This document shows positions 61,003 to 64,000 of a DNA stretch of 64,000 nt, in pieces; within the stretch, counting starts at the first letter, position 1, and each line of letters begins with the position of its first letter. The notes below the pieces were generated by a model. That model was not told the DNA's origin and searched no databases. It worked only from the letters and a program-made list of their open reading frames with translations. Origin of the DNA: Antedon mediterranea (Eukaryota > Echinodermata > Crinoidea > Comatulida > Antedonidae). The position numbers and the translations under genes were made by a program. The stretch covers positions 13,555,001-13,619,000 of the forward strand of contig NC_092680.1 in the NCBI RefSeq assembly GCF_964355755.1, given 5' to 3'.

Positions 61003-61491
61003 AATAATTAGCATTAAATGAATATTAGAATTAGAATATTAGGTTTATTATAATAAAATGAATTTTTTTTTTATATTTCAAGAGGTGATTCAACTTTAAG
61101 TAAGCCTAGTAGGCCTGTCTAAAAATAATTGTGACAACTTTTCCTTTAAATACTGTATCCTATAGTATAGCATATTGAGTTAGGTACTGTTCTCATAGCC
61201 TTTAAAATAATAGATTTAACGTACGGAGGTCCGGTATCCATATGCAATGTATTAAGTACGGCATACTTTAGTTTATGTATCGTCAAGAACTAAATCCTGT
61301 AACTATTCCCTTTTATGCATAATGCCTAATCTACATAAACATTTTACCGAAAGGGTCTAATTTTTAAATATAGGCCTACATGAGTATTGCTGATATTGAT
61401 AAATGAAATATTTATATTTGATAAATGAAATATTTATATTTAACATTTTTAGAGTAATGTGATTCGAAATCATCAAAGGGGTGTCCGAGTG
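61003..61491 (-). other. DUOXA 3' untranslated and downstream region
   Basis: On the minus strand an AATAAA lies at 61,049-61,044, about 440 bp after the DUOXA stop and about 40 bp from the array edge. A 22-bp segment (GATAAATGAAATATTTATAT) is tandemly doubled at about 61,398-61,441. No other gene is seen. Confidence 0.45.
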
Positions 61492-64000
61492 TTACATGGA
61501 TGAAGTGACTGTCAATTGTATGCCGTCACCTTGCAGACCATCTATGTTGACATACTCATCATTTACGATCACTTCCTCATGTGTATCTCTAAAATAAGCA
61601 ATAAATAATATAAATAAATAATAATTTAACCATTTCAAAATTCTGAGTTCGCCATGACTACAGTACATTTTTCCTTCATAATTAGGCTATATATTGTGTC
61701 ACTATTAGAAGTATGCCGACGATAATAGGCCTAGTTCACGATTACACTGATTTAAGCGGTTTTAAACCACAAAGACCCAAAAAACAACAAGCATAATTCG
61801 CTGTTTAGAATTCTGCTTGAAGTGTTTGTACTGTATCGAATGTATGGGTTGACTGGACATGCTCATTGACCAATGCTATACCAGTCATGCATTATGTATG
61901 CTGGCACTAGTTGGTAAAAAGTCATTCAGGTCTCAATTATTTCGTTGAACATTTCAGTGGATTCCCAACATAATTATGAGCAATGCATTACTGAATGTGA
62001 ACATACCTGCGACAGTTAAAATATTTGATTGAATACTAAATTAAAATTTAATTAAATTATTGGAAAGATAATTAGGCATAGGGGCCCTATTAGTAAAAAA
62101 GAAGTAAAAATACTCACAATCCATTGTTATGTTTACCACCTCGGGGTGTTGATTTTGGTGGCTTTGAATGTCTACCAAACAAGGTCTTTCTCTTTGGTCT
62201 GAAAACCTGAGGATAATTTAAATACATGCGAATAAGACTAACAACGAAGATAGAATATGTCTCTCTACACCACGTGGTGTTCAAATGATTTGTGTTAATG
62301 CTATACAGAAAATATACATACGTTGTTACGCGCTGTCGACTGTGTCTAATGTCGTTTTAAACATTATAACAGTTAAGAATAAATTTTATAAATAAAATTA
62401 CCAATCTATTTTCATAAATTGGTTCCGATCCCAGATCCACTGTTGGTTCTATTTCATCGTTTGTATTTCCAGCCTGAAAATACACGTTTTCTTGTCGGCC
62501 AACCTGCACAATCTTGTCGTGGAAATCTTGCAAAGGGTCCACATTGAAAAACTTGGCTGTTTGCAGGGGGTATATATCATTCAGTATATAAATCATAAAT
62601 GCAAGAACCACACATAACAAACCTGTAACAAAAGAACTCACAGTGTTTGATTTCAAACCCACATCCTATTCACACTGTACACAAATCTTATAAATATTCT
62701 TGCAACACTAATTGGTTTAACTTGGTACCAACGTGATAGAACCTTTCCGTGTTATGTAACATAGAAGAACAAGGGCAATAGAGTGAATTGATCACAACAT
62801 GATACCTCCATGATCACAACAAGCAAAATTGTTGTGCTGTACGTGTGAATCGGGTATGTCTGGAGGAGGTGTACTGGCTGTTTAGTGGGGACTTCAAGCA
62901 TTTATAACCAGCTGTTAAAGCTTTCATCGGAAAAGATTAGTGGTTATTAGACCTATTTTCAACTTCCATTCGAGCAGAACTGCAACTTTGCATAAAAAAT
63001 GGCAAATAAATAATATGCGATATTAATAATCAAGTGAACTTTACCCGCGCTTAAGTTCATCCAAAAACACCAACCGTACGATAGTGTCAGTGTTTCGTCA
63101 CCAAGGGGAATCTCTAGCGGCAGCCAAAAGTAATCTTTCTCGCCACCCATTGAATTCCTGAGAGTCGCAAAGATGATGTTCGCCGTCAGCATACACCCTC
63201 CAGTCAGTAACAAAATGTAAGCTCCGTAGTGGATCACCATCAATAATAACATGTTACTTAATAGCCACAGAGGAAAAGATGTCCTGTAATAAAATATTCA
63301 TATGGAATAATTATTAAAAGAAAGCATAGTGGGTGGCCTATCTCAGTGGTAATGATAGAAAGACATATTATATTTACCACATAAGTATATTAGTATACCA
63401 TCCCGACAGCCTGTAGATCCTTCCCCATCGTATGTTATCACCATCTAAAGTAAAATATTCCAGAACCCATTGAATTGGCAATGGGGATCCACGCCATTGC
63501 GTCGCACGGAATTCCTGATTTATTCTTCCAGCTGAAAAAAACCCCACAGTGTTAATTAATTATTCATTAGATAATGAAACCAAACCTATTTAAATAACTA
63601 CTTCATAAAGTGTTATGTATTGATGTTCGCAGATCTACACATTTATGACGCGACGTCTCATTTTCAAATCACGTTAACCATTCGTAATTATTCACATTGT
63701 GGATCCCTTCACATTGTGTGCAATCGCAAGAGTCAATTACTAATCTGTTACGTATAGTCATTATTTTTATTTTAGTATGAAGGACCTCAGTTCGTAAATC
63801 TACGTCTTTAAACTTACAGGATATCTCTGGTACCATGCTAATACTTGCCTCTTGTTTTTGTATAGATAAATGAAATTGAAAAAAAAATACACATTACCAT
63901 ACGGTCCGAAACCTGTTCTTCCCTGTCCACAACAGAACCTATATTGCTCATTATAATTTATTGTTTCAGTTTGGTTTGCCTCCACCATCTGTTCAATCGG
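61492..64000 (-). CDS. DUOXA: Dual oxidase maturation factor, 3' six exons (5' end outside window)
   Basis: DUOXA is a multi-pass ER membrane protein that brings dual oxidase (DUOX) to the cell surface for H2O2 production. Exons on the minus strand: 63,898 to beyond 64,000; 63,378-63,531; 63,045-63,283; 62,402-62,622; 62,118-62,206; 61,492-61,588 (stop TAA at 61,494-61,492). All introns have GT donors and AG acceptors and phases agree (1, 2, 1, 0, 2), giving 300 residues. Family hallmarks seen: TETINYNEQYRF; PIQWVLEYFT; IRWGRIYRLSGWYTN at the start of a membrane helix; a helix around IHYGAYILLLTGGCML; and GLLCVVLAFMIYIL in the last helix, followed by a cytosolic tail with a basic RPKRKTLFGRH segment. 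Roughly the first 110 residues by comparison with vertebrate members lie outside. In many animals DUOX is the head-to-head neighbour, so it may lie to the right; this is a prediction. Confidence 0.95.

Overview
The window is animal genomic DNA, AT-rich, with spliced genes, long A tracts, non-LTR debris and intronic AGGCCTAG-type words. These are compatible with a marine invertebrate deuterostome such as an echinoderm or hemichordate; the species is an inference, not a reading.

Layout. (1) 1-37,616 is a tandem, head-to-tail satellite of about 29 whole monomers plus one partial. The basic monomer is about 1.15 kb and all monomers are in the same orientation. Each starts with CTAGATTTG followed by a small hairpin. 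Many end with an A tract plus one to three copies of a hairpin cassette. (2) 37,617-57,682 begins with about 100 bp of monomer 5' end and finishes with about 100 bp of monomer 3' end. Between them lie a unique leader, a tandem-repeat field with splice-like signals (38.7-44.8 kb), an intact intronless 3,043-residue Helentron RepHel gene (46,318-55,449) and a repetitive 3' region. I read this as the autonomous parent, sitting in register as one roughly 20-kb monomer of its own satellite. (3) 57,683-61,002 holds two more monomers; the array stops exactly on a hairpin. (4) 61,492 to the right edge is the 3' part of a minus-strand DUOXA gene (dual oxidase maturation factor), six exons in view, 5' end outside the window.

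How it fits together. The RepHel protein carries, in order, an N-terminal hydrophobic segment, a PHD finger, a C76-type (DxH) cysteine protease domain, an OTU domain, six 18-residue basic repeats, a Rep (HUH, two-tyrosine) domain, a PIF1-like helicase and a C-terminal EEP endonuclease domain. Every Rep and helicase motif I looked for is intact. The satellite monomers have Helentron-like ends and no coding capacity, so they look like non-autonomous derivatives (HINE-type) amplified in tandem. About half of the monomers, and the autonomous copy itself, lack the terminal hairpin cassette. This suggests a read-through route to concatemers.

Small open frames in the satellite (phenylalanine-rich minus-strand frames across A tracts, arginine-rich frames across GCGCGC blocks) are not genes.
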